From Segatella salivae DSM 15606 (lineage in GTDB: Bacteria > Bacteroidota > Bacteroidia > Bacteroidales > Bacteroidaceae): a stretch of 64,000 nucleotides of DNA. How positions within the stretch are numbered: the first letter of the stretch is position 1; every line of letters begins with the position of its first letter. The position numbers were made by a program, and so were the translations under genes. Location: assembly GCF_000185845.1 (NCBI RefSeq), contig NZ_GL629647.1, forward strand, positions 2,476,189 through 2,540,188. The letters are read 5' to 3'. Positions 43,498 through 51,987 of this stretch are shown piece after piece. The notes under the pieces are model-generated. The model ran no database searches, was not told the DNA's origin, and saw only the letters and a program-made list of their open reading frames with translations.

Positions 43498-43535
43498 AGC
43501 CCTTTCGCTCTCTTTTCGGGGCGAAAGTGGCTTTA
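43498..43535 (+). terminator. Terminator after cysK
   Basis: AGCC plus CTTTCGC pair with GCGAAAG plus GGCT (one bulged T), followed by TTTAATG. It lies 40 nt after the cysK stop. Confidence 0.7.
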
Positions 43536-43769
43536 ATGTGATAAGCAAGTCACACTATTTATTGTAAAATTCGGCTCGCATAGCTGCCACAACTGAATGT
43601 AAGCGCTGAATCATACAGGCTATTTGTAAAAACAACGCCACTCGCTTCTCTTTAGCTTTTTATTCAAACAATATTCTTATTGCTATTATTTTGTAATCCA
43701 TTGGCATTCAAAAGGTTATAAGTAGTCAATCGAAATGTATTATAACCTCCCATGATTTGAATTGCAATG

Positions 43770-43865
43770 TGCGTCATTTTAGCGCATGATTTGCGTCATA
43801 TTACCTACTAAAGTGTACCGAATTACACGCTCATTTGCGTCATATCGTTTTATCATCTGCTTTTA
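43770..43865. repeat. 22-bp-phased intergenic array, block 5
   Basis: In the 489-bp gap 43459-43947, between the cysK terminator and the exopolysaccharide operon. Units start at 43770, 43792, 43814, 43836 and (weaker) 43858, all 22 bp apart: TGCGTCATTTT, TGCGTCATATT, TGTACCGAATT, TGCGTCATATC, TGCTTTTATC. Intermediate cores at 11 bp are visible in places. The remaining part of the gap has no recognisable feature. Confidence 0.7.
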
Positions 43866-43947
43866 TCGTTGAGGCTTTTTGCAACGAAAAAAGTTGTATA
43901 AAATAAAATATCACGCGCACAAGAACGTTATAATACAAATAGAAAGT

Positions 43948-44739
43948 ATGAATAACATCAAGATAAACACCTTATTTGCACTGCTGATTTGTGCGTTCTT
44001 AGCTGCTTGTACGCCTAAGAATTATAACTATTTACAGGACTTAAAGAATGGCGAAACTATCAGTTTGCCTACTAATGGCACTGTGACTTTCGAACCACAA
44101 GATAAGATTTCGGTTATTGTTAAAGGCAAAATTGCGGAGTTAAATAGCCTGTTTAACCATGTCGTTAGCACGAATTTGAATGCTGGTTCGGTGCAAGGTA
44201 GCCAATATGTTGTGGGGTATACGCTCGACAATTCAGGCAATATAGACTTTCCTTTGCTTGGAACAATCCATTTGGCAGGCCTCACTCGTGCGCAGGCTGA
44301 ACAGCTTATCAAAACGAAGTTGGCTGAAAGTGGCTTGTTGAAAGATGCTACTGTGACCATCGACTACATGGGATTGACTTACAATGTGCTTGGCGAAGTA
44401 AACTCTCCTGGGCGAAAATATATCACGAAAGATGCTACAACAATCTTTGATGCCTTAGGAGACGCAGGCGATATTAACCTATATGGCAAGCGCGATAGCG
44501 TCGTTGTAGTTCGTGATAATGGTCAAAGCAAGCAGGTGTTTATCGTCAATTTGAGCAATGCAAAGGATGTTTATACCTCGCCGGCATACTTTATTCATCA
44601 GAATGATCTTATCTATGTGAAGTCTAATAACATGAAGATTAGACAGTCAACCGTCAATGGTAACAACACAAGGAACTTTGCTTTTTGGAGTTCTATCGCT
44701 TCAGTCTTGGCAACAATTGCCGTGTTAATCTTTAAATAA
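43948..44739 (+). CDS. Polysaccharide export lipoprotein (Wza-like)
   Basis: A 263-aa protein starting at MNNIKINTLFALLICAFLAACTPK, with lipobox LAAC; a longer in-frame start lacks a signal. Two modules: a polysaccharide export domain (about residues 45-140; FEPQDKISVIVKGK, YTLDNSGNIDFPLLGTI) and a SLBB-like segment (about 150-225; YNVLGEVNSPGRKYIT). One C-terminal transmembrane helix (about 243-260) ends the protein, as in Bacteroidales versions. It would form the outer-membrane exit for polysaccharide. First in the operon; its stop overlaps the next ATG (TAATG). Confidence 0.9.
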   Translation: MNNIKINTLFALLICAFLAACTPKNYNYLQDLKNGETISLPTNGTVTFEPQDKISVIVKGKIAELNSLFNHVVSTNLNAGSVQGSQYVVGYTLDNSGNIDFPLLGTIHLAGLTRAQAEQLIKTKLAESGLLKDATVTIDYMGLTYNVLGEVNSPGRKYITKDATTIFDALGDAGDINLYGKRDSVVVVRDNGQSKQVFIVNLSNAKDVYTSPAYFIHQNDLIYVKSNNMKIRQSTVNGNNTRNFAFWSSIASVLATIAVLIFK

Positions 44740-47021
44740 TGGCTATGGATATCAAGGAATGTGAGCGTGTTGTCGTTGGAAAAGAACGTCCGTTGAACTA
44801 TCATCAGTTTGTTATCAGCTGCCGAAAACATTGGTATTGGTTTGCTGTTTCAGCCTTTCTTACCACGTTGTTCAGTTTGATTTTCGTGCTAATGGCAATG
44901 CCTAAGTACGAGCGTTCGGCTGAAGTGATGATTAAAGATGACGACACTTCACGTGGTGTTTTGAATGCAGGCAGTCTCAGTATGTTCTCATCTCTCGGCC
45001 TGATGAATGTCACTTCAAATGTCAATAACGAACTAAAGGTGTTTCAATCTGTGGCGACAATGGAGAAGGTTGTAAAGCGATTGGGACTCATGACGGGCTA
45101 TTTTAGTCCGCAATGGATAGGTAGTCGTGAACTGACGAAAGACGAAATGCCTGTTATGGTGACGTTTCCTGGCCTGAAAGATGACGACAAAGCGAGTTGT
45201 ATTTTGCAGCTAAAGAAAGATGGAAGTCTATCACTTTCCACCTTCAAACGTAATAAAACGAAGTTTGAAGAGACCATAACGGGGCATGTAAATGAGCTGG
45301 TTAAGACTCCACTTGGACGCATTGCTATAGTGAAAAACGCCGCTTTTGCCAAGGCTTTTCAGGGAAAAGACGAGCTGAAATTCAAGATAGTGAAATATGA
45401 ACTCTATGATGTTGCTGAGCGTTTAGGAAAACATATCAAGATAAATCTTGTCGATGACCAAACCTCTGTCATTGATTTAAGCTACCAAGACATTAGTGCT
45501 AAGCGTGCAGATGAAGTGCTTCGGACGCTCATTTCGGTTTATCAGCAGTCGTGGTTAGCCGATAAAAACAGCAGCATTGATGCCTCTACATCATTCATTG
45601 ACGCTCGAATTGGAAGCTTGGAAAAGCAACTTAGTGCGCTCGATGGTAATATTTCAAAGTTCAAAGAGACCCATAAGATAGTTGATTATGACGAGAATGC
45701 AAAGGCTGCTTTGAGTCAGATTGCGACGACAGATGAGGCATTACAGAAGCTCAACAATGAGCTTTATGTGATGAAACACATGCGAAACATGATGCCGAAA
45801 TACGGCAAACTGCAACTCCTTCCGGCTAATCTTCTGCCACAAAACCAAAGCATCTCTTCGCAGATTCAAGACTATAACGAACTTATTCTCAAGCGAAACA
45901 CCATTGAAGAGAATAGTAGTGGCAAGAATCCTATTGTCGAATCGTTAGACAATCAGATTTCATCCATGCGCTCAGCAATAGGAAATTCACTCGAGCAAGG
46001 CGTCGAACAATTGCAGATTCAAACGTCAAAACTCAGTGCGGAAAAGGGCTTTTCAACGAGTCAAATGGCTTCAGTTCCGTCGAAAATCATGCAGATTCTT
46101 CCCACGGAACGACGCCAAAAGGTGGTTGAAGAGCTTTATATCTATTTGCTTCAAAAGCGAGAAGAGAACAGCATCTCACAGATATTTGGCACGAAGAACC
46201 TGCGAATTGTCACACCACCATCGGGACTTCAGGCACCTGTTTTCCCACGAAAGGCGCGCACAACTGCGGCTGGTTTCCTTTTAGGCTTAGTGCTTCCACT
46301 GATTGTTTTGTTTGTAAAGGAGAGCCGCAACAGGCGTATTCGTGGGCTCAATGGGGTCGAAGGAGCTGATGTTAGCATGGTGGTTGCGCTGCCATGGGTA
46401 AAAGATGGCGTTGTCACGGTGAGCAAAGGAGGGCGCGATTTGAATAATGACGCCTTCCGAAATCTGCGTATGCAGGTGGTCGAAAGTGGGGCTCAAGTGG
46501 TGCTTTTGACGGCTGTCACGCCACAAGTAGGACGGAGTTATGTAGCCATTAACTTGGCAAAGGCGCTCAGTTTGATGGGAAAACGTGTGGCTTTATTTGA
46601 TGGTGACTTCAGAACACAAGGCCTTCGGTCACTCCTTGGCTTGCAGAATGCGCGCCAAAAAGACTTTACTGAGGTTGGAACAACATGGAAAGAAGCTCTT
46701 TCTTCAACGTCATTGATTGAGCAAGTTGATGTCATTTCAGGAGATTGTTTGGCTCAAAACCCAGCTGATTTCCTTTCATCTGAGTCGTTCAAAAGCATCA
46801 TTCAAGACCTTAAAGGCACGTATGATTATGTTGTCATTGATGGTCCTTGTCAACGTTATATGACTGATGTCGCCTTGTTGGAAGACGTGAGTGAGTTGCA
46901 ATTATTTGTCTTACGAGATGGTGTTTCGACGGTAGATGATGTTGAAAAGATAGAACATCATGCAGCCGAGACACACACTTCACCTGTTGGAATCATTGTT
47001 AATGGAACGCCTTCTGCGTAA
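44739..47021 (+). CDS. Wzc-like chain-length/BY-kinase protein with degenerate Walker A
   Basis: A 760-aa inner-membrane protein. Two transmembrane helices bracket a large periplasmic region with coiled coil: WFAVSAFLTTLFSLIFVLMA (near residue 31) and TAAGFLLGLVLPLIVLFV (near 512). The cytoplasmic C-terminus has the BY-kinase fold, but key motifs are altered: Walker A is TPQVGRSYVA, with Arg599 in the place of the invariant Lys; Walker A' is FDGDFR, Walker B is VIDGPC. The chain ends NGTPSA with no tyrosine cluster. It probably keeps the structural role in export and chain length but may lack kinase activity. Overlaps wza by 1 nt and the flippase by 20 nt. Confidence 0.88.
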   Translation: MAMDIKECERVVVGKERPLNYHQFVISCRKHWYWFAVSAFLTTLFSLIFVLMAMPKYERSAEVMIKDDDTSRGVLNAGSLSMFSSLGLMNVTSNVNNELKVFQSVATMEKVVKRLGLMTGYFSPQWIGSRELTKDEMPVMVTFPGLKDDDKASCILQLKKDGSLSLSTFKRNKTKFEETITGHVNELVKTPLGRIAIVKNAAFAKAFQGKDELKFKIVKYELYDVAERLGKHIKINLVDDQTSVIDLSYQDISAKRADEVLRTLISVYQQSWLADKNSSIDASTSFIDARIGSLEKQLSALDGNISKFKETHKIVDYDENAKAALSQIATTDEALQKLNNELYVMKHMRNMMPKYGKLQLLPANLLPQNQSISSQIQDYNELILKRNTIEENSSGKNPIVESLDNQISSMRSAIGNSLEQGVEQLQIQTSKLSAEKGFSTSQMASVPSKIMQILPTERRQKVVEELYIYLLQKREENSISQIFGTKNLRIVTPPSGLQAPVFPRKARTTAAGFLLGLVLPLIVLFVKESRNRRIRGLNGVEGADVSMVVALPWVKDGVVTVSKGGRDLNNDAFRNLRMQVVESGAQVVLLTAVTPQVGRSYVAINLAKALSLMGKRVALFDGDFRTQGLRSLLGLQNARQKDFTEVGTTWKEALSSTSLIEQVDVISGDCLAQNPADFLSSESFKSIIQDLKGTYDYVVIDGPCQRYMTDVALLEDVSELQLFVLRDGVSTVDDVEKIEHHAAETHTSPVGIIVNGTPSA

Positions 47022-48285
47022 AATCAAGTCGTCGGATATTGCAAAACGTATTGCAACGGGAGCCTTTTGGTCGTTGACAGGCACTGCCATTGGAAAGTTT
47101 TGTGTGTTGATTAGCGGCATTGTTTGTGCGAGAATCCTCGGTAAAATGACTTTCGGCGAGTTCGGAATGATACGTTCTACGCTCGGAATGTTTATCGTTT
47201 TAGGAACTACCGGCATAGGCGTTACGGCGACAAGATATATCTCTCAGTATCAAAAGGAAGAGAAAGCGCATGCTGCTTCCATTTATTTCATGTCGCAACG
47301 CTTTTCATTTCTCACTGCATTATTCATTGCATTAGCCGTCTTTCTCTTTGCCGATACCATCTCTTCTGCCTTACTTCATGAGCCCAAGCTAAGTCTTTCG
47401 GTTCGCTTTGGCAGTCTGATGATCTTTCTTTCGATATTGAATGGCATGGAGAATGGGGTCTTATCAGGCATTGAAGCCTTTGATAAGATTGCACAAAACA
47501 CCTTCTTTGGCAGTATCACGGAATCCATATTGATGCTTGTCGGAGCTTATTTCTGGGGCTTGAATGGGGTAGTTCTTGGCTTTGGTAGTGGCATATTGAT
47601 GCTCTATTTGCTTAATCATAGGTCGGGAAAAAAGCTTCTTCGTCGCAAAGGAATAGACCTTTCACACCGCCATGTCATTCATTCCGATTGGCGATTAGTT
47701 TATCGTTACAGTGTGCCGGCTACCATTTCAGCCCTTAGTGTCACGCCAGCTTTCTTTGTGATTCGAGCCATATTTGTGCATCATGAGAGTTATTCGGCGT
47801 TGGCAATCTATGAAGCTTCCGACCAGATTAAAGTCATTTTGCTCTTTATTCCCACGGCAGTTAGTCAGATTGTTCTACCGATATTGTCAAGCATTCAGAA
47901 TCAAAAGACGTTCAAAAAGACATTAAATCTAAACACGTTTCTTATCTTTGTAATCACTGCTTTGGCTGCAGGTGTAACCATCTTACTTAGTCATCAGCTG
48001 ATGAACCTCTACGGATCAGATTACAAAGAGACGCTCCCGCTCGTGTTACTTGCCCTTTCTACCATCTTCTCTGCAGTCTCTAATGTCATCGAAATGTCTG
48101 CTTATAGCAAGGATTATGTGTGGAGTATGTGTGTCATCAATTTGATTTGGGCAGGCAGTATGATTGCATTTGCAGCCTTCTTTGTGGGAAAAGGTGCTGG
48201 AACAACAGGCCTTTCACTCTCTGTTTTGTTGTCATATTTGCTCAAAACTATTATCATAAGTATCTATGCCAAGTGTAAGATTTAG
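47002..48285 (+). CDS. Oligosaccharide flippase (Wzx family)
   Basis: A 427-aa membrane protein with about 12-14 hydrophobic segments of the MATE/MOP polysaccharide-flippase fold. The start MERLLRKIKSSDIAKRI precedes the typical ATGAFWSLTGTAIGKF first helix and ARILGKMTFGEFGMIRS loop. Wzx moves lipid-linked repeat units across the inner membrane. It overlaps wzc by 20 nt and the polymerase gene by 20 nt, so translation is coupled. An upstream ATG at 46960 would add 14 residues and is less likely. Confidence 0.88.
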   Translation: MERLLRKIKSSDIAKRIATGAFWSLTGTAIGKFCVLISGIVCARILGKMTFGEFGMIRSTLGMFIVLGTTGIGVTATRYISQYQKEEKAHAASIYFMSQRFSFLTALFIALAVFLFADTISSALLHEPKLSLSVRFGSLMIFLSILNGMENGVLSGIEAFDKIAQNTFFGSITESILMLVGAYFWGLNGVVLGFGSGILMLYLLNHRSGKKLLRRKGIDLSHRHVIHSDWRLVYRYSVPATISALSVTPAFFVIRAIFVHHESYSALAIYEASDQIKVILLFIPTAVSQIVLPILSSIQNQKTFKKTLNLNTFLIFVITALAAGVTILLSHQLMNLYGSDYKETLPLVLLALSTIFSAVSNVIEMSAYSKDYVWSMCVINLIWAGSMIAFAAFFVGKGAGTTGLSLSVLLSYLLKTIIISIYAKCKI

Positions 48286-49480
48286 TCATGATTTGATGCA
48301 TATCGAACGCCGATATTGGTTGTTTGGTGCAACGATTGTATTGTTCCAGTTGGCTGGTTACAATGCAATGACGTTGTCATTACTGGCATTTTCACTCATA
48401 CTTTTGTTCTCTACGGAGTGCTTTTTCAATAATGTTCAGGCGTTGAAATGGTTCTTATCGTTTTGTATAGGAACGCTGTTTATTGGGCTCATCAAGTTAT
48501 TTTTCAATGATGCCAGCATGAAATCACTCATGATGTGGGGGCAGTTTTATCTCCTTTGCTTTGCACTTCTCGGCTTGAAAGACCGCAAACAAGCACTCCA
48601 AGTGTTGAAAATCGTGGTCTATTTAATCTTTATCGGTGACCTGATTTCCAATCTTTTACTCATGCTTGGCTTTGATCTTCCGTGGTCATCTCTGCCTCCC
48701 AAGCGCATAGGAGAGTTCTTTCCACGCTTCACAGGCATTAAAAACAACACGTTATATTCAGGGAGTATCTCTTTTCTTGCACTCTGTTTCACTCTCCACG
48801 AGCGTCAGTTGCCCAAGTATCTCCATAGACTTTTGCTGGCGATGATGGTCTTTAATCTCGTTCTTGCAAGCTCTTTTCGTTACTACATTGCCTTGTTTTC
48901 GGTTGTCATACTCATCAAATTCCGACTTTATTCGCGCCAGAAGTTGTTAAAGATGGGCTATGTTGGCACAATCATTCTTGTGGTCTTGGCTACTTGGTTG
49001 ACGCGAACCATCAGTTTGAGTAATAGTCTTCGCTGGCAATTATGGAACAACACATTGGATAGAATCACTGAAAATCCGCTGTCAGGTATAGGATTTATGT
49101 TTCAGGAACTAAGCGAACATTCGATGGTTAGCTATCATAACTTAGCCATGTCTGGCGTTACCGAGTCGACGATTCTTTTGATTATGCTCTGCTTTGGCCT
49201 ACCCATGACGTTGCTGTTTCTGGCAGTTATTGCGCAAACGCTATCGAGAATGCGGCTCTTTTCGACCTATTCCGTCACGTTAGGACTATTCCTTAGTCTC
49301 TCATTAGACCTCTTTTGGGGTGGTAGTTGGGATAATATTCTCTCATTAAGTCTGTTCCTTCTGAGCCTTTATGGCATCAATCATGAGGGCTATTTTCAGC
49401 AAAAGGCAGAACAATATCTATCGAAAGAACAGCGCGAACCGCAGTGTTCAGCAGATGATTCGCATAAGTTCAACGAATAA
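48266..49480 (+). CDS. O-antigen/exopolysaccharide polymerase (Wzy-like)
   Basis: A 404-aa protein with about 10-12 hydrophobic segments and one larger periplasmic loop around residues 255-300 (RITENPLSGIGFMFQELSEH), the arrangement of O-antigen ligase/polymerase proteins. Wzy proteins share little sequence, so the assignment is by topology, the NPLSGIGF-type motif and position between the flippase and glycosyltransferases. Alternative start at 48296 (MHIERRYW). It overlaps the flippase by 20 nt. Confidence 0.78.
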   Translation: MPSVRFSHDLMHIERRYWLFGATIVLFQLAGYNAMTLSLLAFSLILLFSTECFFNNVQALKWFLSFCIGTLFIGLIKLFFNDASMKSLMMWGQFYLLCFALLGLKDRKQALQVLKIVVYLIFIGDLISNLLLMLGFDLPWSSLPPKRIGEFFPRFTGIKNNTLYSGSISFLALCFTLHERQLPKYLHRLLLAMMVFNLVLASSFRYYIALFSVVILIKFRLYSRQKLLKMGYVGTIILVVLATWLTRTISLSNSLRWQLWNNTLDRITENPLSGIGFMFQELSEHSMVSYHNLAMSGVTESTILLIMLCFGLPMTLLFLAVIAQTLSRMRLFSTYSVTLGLFLSLSLDLFWGGSWDNILSLSLFLLSLYGINHEGYFQQKAEQYLSKEQREPQCSADDSHKFNE

Positions 49481-49496
49481 CTTCACACAGGTCATT

Positions 49497-50261
49497 ATGT
49501 TTTTCACGATTATCATCCCCACTTATAATAACCTTTCGTTGCTGAAACTCGCTTTAAGTTCGTGCCAACGCCAGCGTTTCAGTGACTTTGAAGTTATCAT
49601 TACAGACGACTCTACCAATGAGGTTATCGAGGAATATGTTTCTCATCTGCATTTACCTTGGCTGAAATATCATCGCAATCAGTCCTCGCTCGGAGCGGTA
49701 AACAACTGGAATCACGGACTGACCTTAGCCAAAGGAGACCACATTATGGTGCTACATCACGATGAAAGTATGGCATCTGACGACTTCCTTACACGTGTTT
49801 CGGCCGCCTTTTTACCTCAAGTTGATGTTGTGGTTAGTAATGTTTCAGTGGATGGAAGGCGGCAAAAGCGGTGGCTTCATCATGTGTTGTCACCTTTGCT
49901 TCTGCATTTTCCAACAACCTTGTTTGCCTGCAATTTCATTGGTCCTACGGCTTGTTTATGCTTTAAAAAGGAGCAAATGCAGTTGTTTAACCCCTCACTT
50001 TGTTGGGCCGTTGATTATGAATGGTATTACCGAATGCTTCAAAACAGCCGCGTGCGCTATCTAAGGACGAATTATATCCGGTCACATCATGGCCACAAAG
50101 GGCAGATTTCGCAGACCATTGACATTCAAAAGGTCAGGCAAAGTGACAATGAAACGTTGCGTAAAATGTATGTATCTCATTTGCGCATACGTTTATTTCT
50201 ATTTATAGGAAAATCCATTCACAAATTCCTTTTGGCTTTACATCGTAAACGAACTCATTGA
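49497..50261 (+). CDS. Glycosyltransferase family 2
   Basis: A 254-aa GT-A fold enzyme starting at MFFTIIIPTYNNLSLLKLAL; an earlier in-frame start adds unrelated residues read from the 3' end of the polymerase gene. Motifs: VIITDDSTNEVIEEY, the HHDE metal-binding segment in IMVLHHDESM, and VDYEWYYRM, the acceptor-side ED/DY-like motif. The C-terminus is basic. It would add one sugar to the lipid-linked repeat unit; donor and acceptor are unknown. It begins 17 nt after the polymerase stop. Confidence 0.87.
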   Translation: MFFTIIIPTYNNLSLLKLALSSCQRQRFSDFEVIITDDSTNEVIEEYVSHLHLPWLKYHRNQSSLGAVNNWNHGLTLAKGDHIMVLHHDESMASDDFLTRVSAAFLPQVDVVVSNVSVDGRRQKRWLHHVLSPLLLHFPTTLFACNFIGPTACLCFKKEQMQLFNPSLCWAVDYEWYYRMLQNSRVRYLRTNYIRSHHGHKGQISQTIDIQKVRQSDNETLRKMYVSHLRIRLFLFIGKSIHKFLLALHRKRTH

Positions 50262-50268
50262 TATTGAC

Positions 50269-51141
50269 ATGAAAATCATTAAGATAATAGGCGGACTTGG
50301 CAACCAAATGTTTCAATATGCGTTAGCCATTGCATTGCAACAACAATATAAAGACGAGGAGATTCGGCTGGACTTGAATTGCTTCCGAGGGTATAACAAG
50401 CATCAAGGATATTTGCTTGACGAGATTTTCGGCCGCAGATTTCGAGCTGCTTCGCTTCAAGAGGTGGCGCGATTGGCTTGGCCTTATCCGCATTATCAGC
50501 TTTGGCGAGTGGGCAGTAGAGTGCTTCCGAGGCGACAAACCATGGTGTGTGAGCCTGCTGATGGCAGCTTTTCACCAGACGTTTTGACGCTTGAGGGCAA
50601 CCGATATTATGATGGTTATTGGCAGGATGAACGCTATTTCAAGGCCTATCGCAAAGAGATTATCGAGGCTTTTAAGTTCTCTCCGTTTGTGGGTGACGGC
50701 AATCGACACGTTGAAAACATGCTAAGAAATGAGCGCTTTGCTTCTCTTCATGTTCGGAGGGGCGACTATTTGAATGATGCTTTGTATCAAAACACGTGTG
50801 GAATAGACTATTATCAGCGGGCCATTTCACAAATGAATGCGATGGCAAACCCATCTTGTTACTTTATCTTTTCAGACGATATCGCTTGGTGTAAGACACA
50901 TATTGAACCGCTATGTGAGGGACATCGCCCGTACTATATAGACTGGAATAAGGGTAAAGAGGCTTATCGTGACATGCAACTCATGGCACTTTGCAAGTAT
51001 CATATCATTGCAAACTCTTCTTTTTCGTGGTGGGGTGCATGGTTGAATGACGCAGAAGATGGCATCACAATAGCCCCACAACAGTGGTATTCGCATGGAA
51101 ACAAACCCTCTCCAGCGTCAGAATCGTGGATAAAAGTCTAA
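50269..51141 (+). CDS. Alpha-1,2-fucosyltransferase family (GT11)
   Basis: A 290-aa glycosyltransferase of family 11. Diagnostic motifs: the N-terminal IIGGLGNQMFQYALAIAL, the GDP-fucose-binding SLHVRRGDYLN (H-x-R-R-G-D-Y), and NSSFSWWGAWLN near the C-terminus. Bacterial members add fucose in alpha-1,2 linkage to surface glycans. The last gene of the exopolysaccharide operon, 8 nt after the GT2 gene. It suggests the exported glycan carries terminal fucose, which is inference because some GT11 enzymes use other sugars. Confidence 0.92.
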   Translation: MKIIKIIGGLGNQMFQYALAIALQQQYKDEEIRLDLNCFRGYNKHQGYLLDEIFGRRFRAASLQEVARLAWPYPHYQLWRVGSRVLPRRQTMVCEPADGSFSPDVLTLEGNRYYDGYWQDERYFKAYRKEIIEAFKFSPFVGDGNRHVENMLRNERFASLHVRRGDYLNDALYQNTCGIDYYQRAISQMNAMANPSCYFIFSDDIAWCKTHIEPLCEGHRPYYIDWNKGKEAYRDMQLMALCKYHIIANSSFSWWGAWLNDAEDGITIAPQQWYSHGNKPSPASESWIKV

Positions 51142-51328
51142 ATGTTGCGGGATGAGATGAGTGTAAACACGGCCCCTTTTACCTGCATTTAATCTGTGAT
51201 ATTGTAAAGATTATATCCTTATTTTTAACACTTTATGAAGCCACCAAATAGCGTTTGGAATGTCGAAAAATAGTGTTTATTTGAAGGAAAAGTTGTAATT
51301 GTAGCATAAAGTTAGGCGTTTTGTCTCG

Positions 51329-51440
51329 TCATTTGATGCAGTTTGTGATGCCAAATGACTGAATCGGCCTTGTGATTTGACTACTTTTATGTTGCAATCT
51401 TAATGGAATCACCATGTGTTTTAACGTGATTTTAAGCTCT
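51329..51440. repeat. 22-bp-phased intergenic array, block 6 (degenerate)
   Basis: In the 622-bp gap 51142-51763. Cores CATTTG (51330), CAAATG (51352) and GATTTG (51374) are 22 bp apart, then CAATC (51395), GAATC (51406), TGTTTT (51417) and TGATTTT (51427) follow at about 10-21 bp. Elsewhere the gap is AT-rich with only the copZ -7 element recognised. Confidence 0.45.
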
Positions 51441-51723
51441 TTTTCCTGTGTTTTTATATAACTGTTTGATTGATAACGAATTGTAAAGTGTGGTTTTTTG
51501 AGCCTTATTTCGTGTGAGATGATAGTTCGTTTAGAATAAGCTCGTAATTTGAAAGCAATTGTAAAGATAAATCATAACTATCAGCTTAGTTTTTATTTTC
51601 AGTTTGTGAGTCACTTTGTTTGCTTCATTTTCGCCCCTTGTTCAGTAGGTGTGGTGCTGTTGTTTTCCATATATTTGTAACATTCTTCCAAGATTATGTA
51701 ACACGATAGCTTGTTTTTTATCG

Positions 51724-51732
51724 TATCTTTGC
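51724..51732 (+). promoter_or_regulatory. -7 promoter element for the copper chaperone-CopA operon
   Basis: TATCTTTGC, 32 nt before the ATG at 51764. No copper-operator palindrome was recognised. Confidence 0.6.
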
Positions 51733-51763
51733 ATTCGAACAAAACAATTAAAACAATAAGATT

Positions 51764-51976
51764 ATGACAACAAAGACATTTAATGTAAACGGAATGAAGT
51801 GCATGCACTGCAAAGCAAACGTAGAAAACGCAATACAATCTCTTGATGGAGTACAATGTGCTTTGGCTGATATTGAGGCCAAAAATGTTAAGGTTGATTA
51901 CGACGAAAGCCGTGTAAAGGATGCTGATCTCAAGGCTGCGGTTGAGGGAGCAGGCCATTATGAACTGCAGATTTAA
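51764..51976 (+). CDS. copZ: Copper chaperone (HMA domain, CopZ-like)
   Basis: A 70-aa single heavy-metal-associated domain. The metal-binding GMKCMHC motif (GMxCxxC) is near residue 10, followed by VENAIQSLDGVQ and the final AVEGAGHYEL, the usual ferredoxin-like fold. Such proteins pass Cu(I) to CopA. It is 11 nt before the CopA start, which supports that role. The metal is inferred from the partner. Confidence 0.93.
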   Translation: MTTKTFNVNGMKCMHCKANVENAIQSLDGVQCALADIEAKNVKVDYDESRVKDADLKAAVEGAGHYELQI

Positions 51977-51987
51977 TTCATTTGCTG

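Noticed and set aside
46960..47021. Longer flippase start at 46960
   Set aside because: It adds 14 residues encoded within the wzc 3' end and unlike flippase N-termini; the ATG at 47002 gives the normal beginning.
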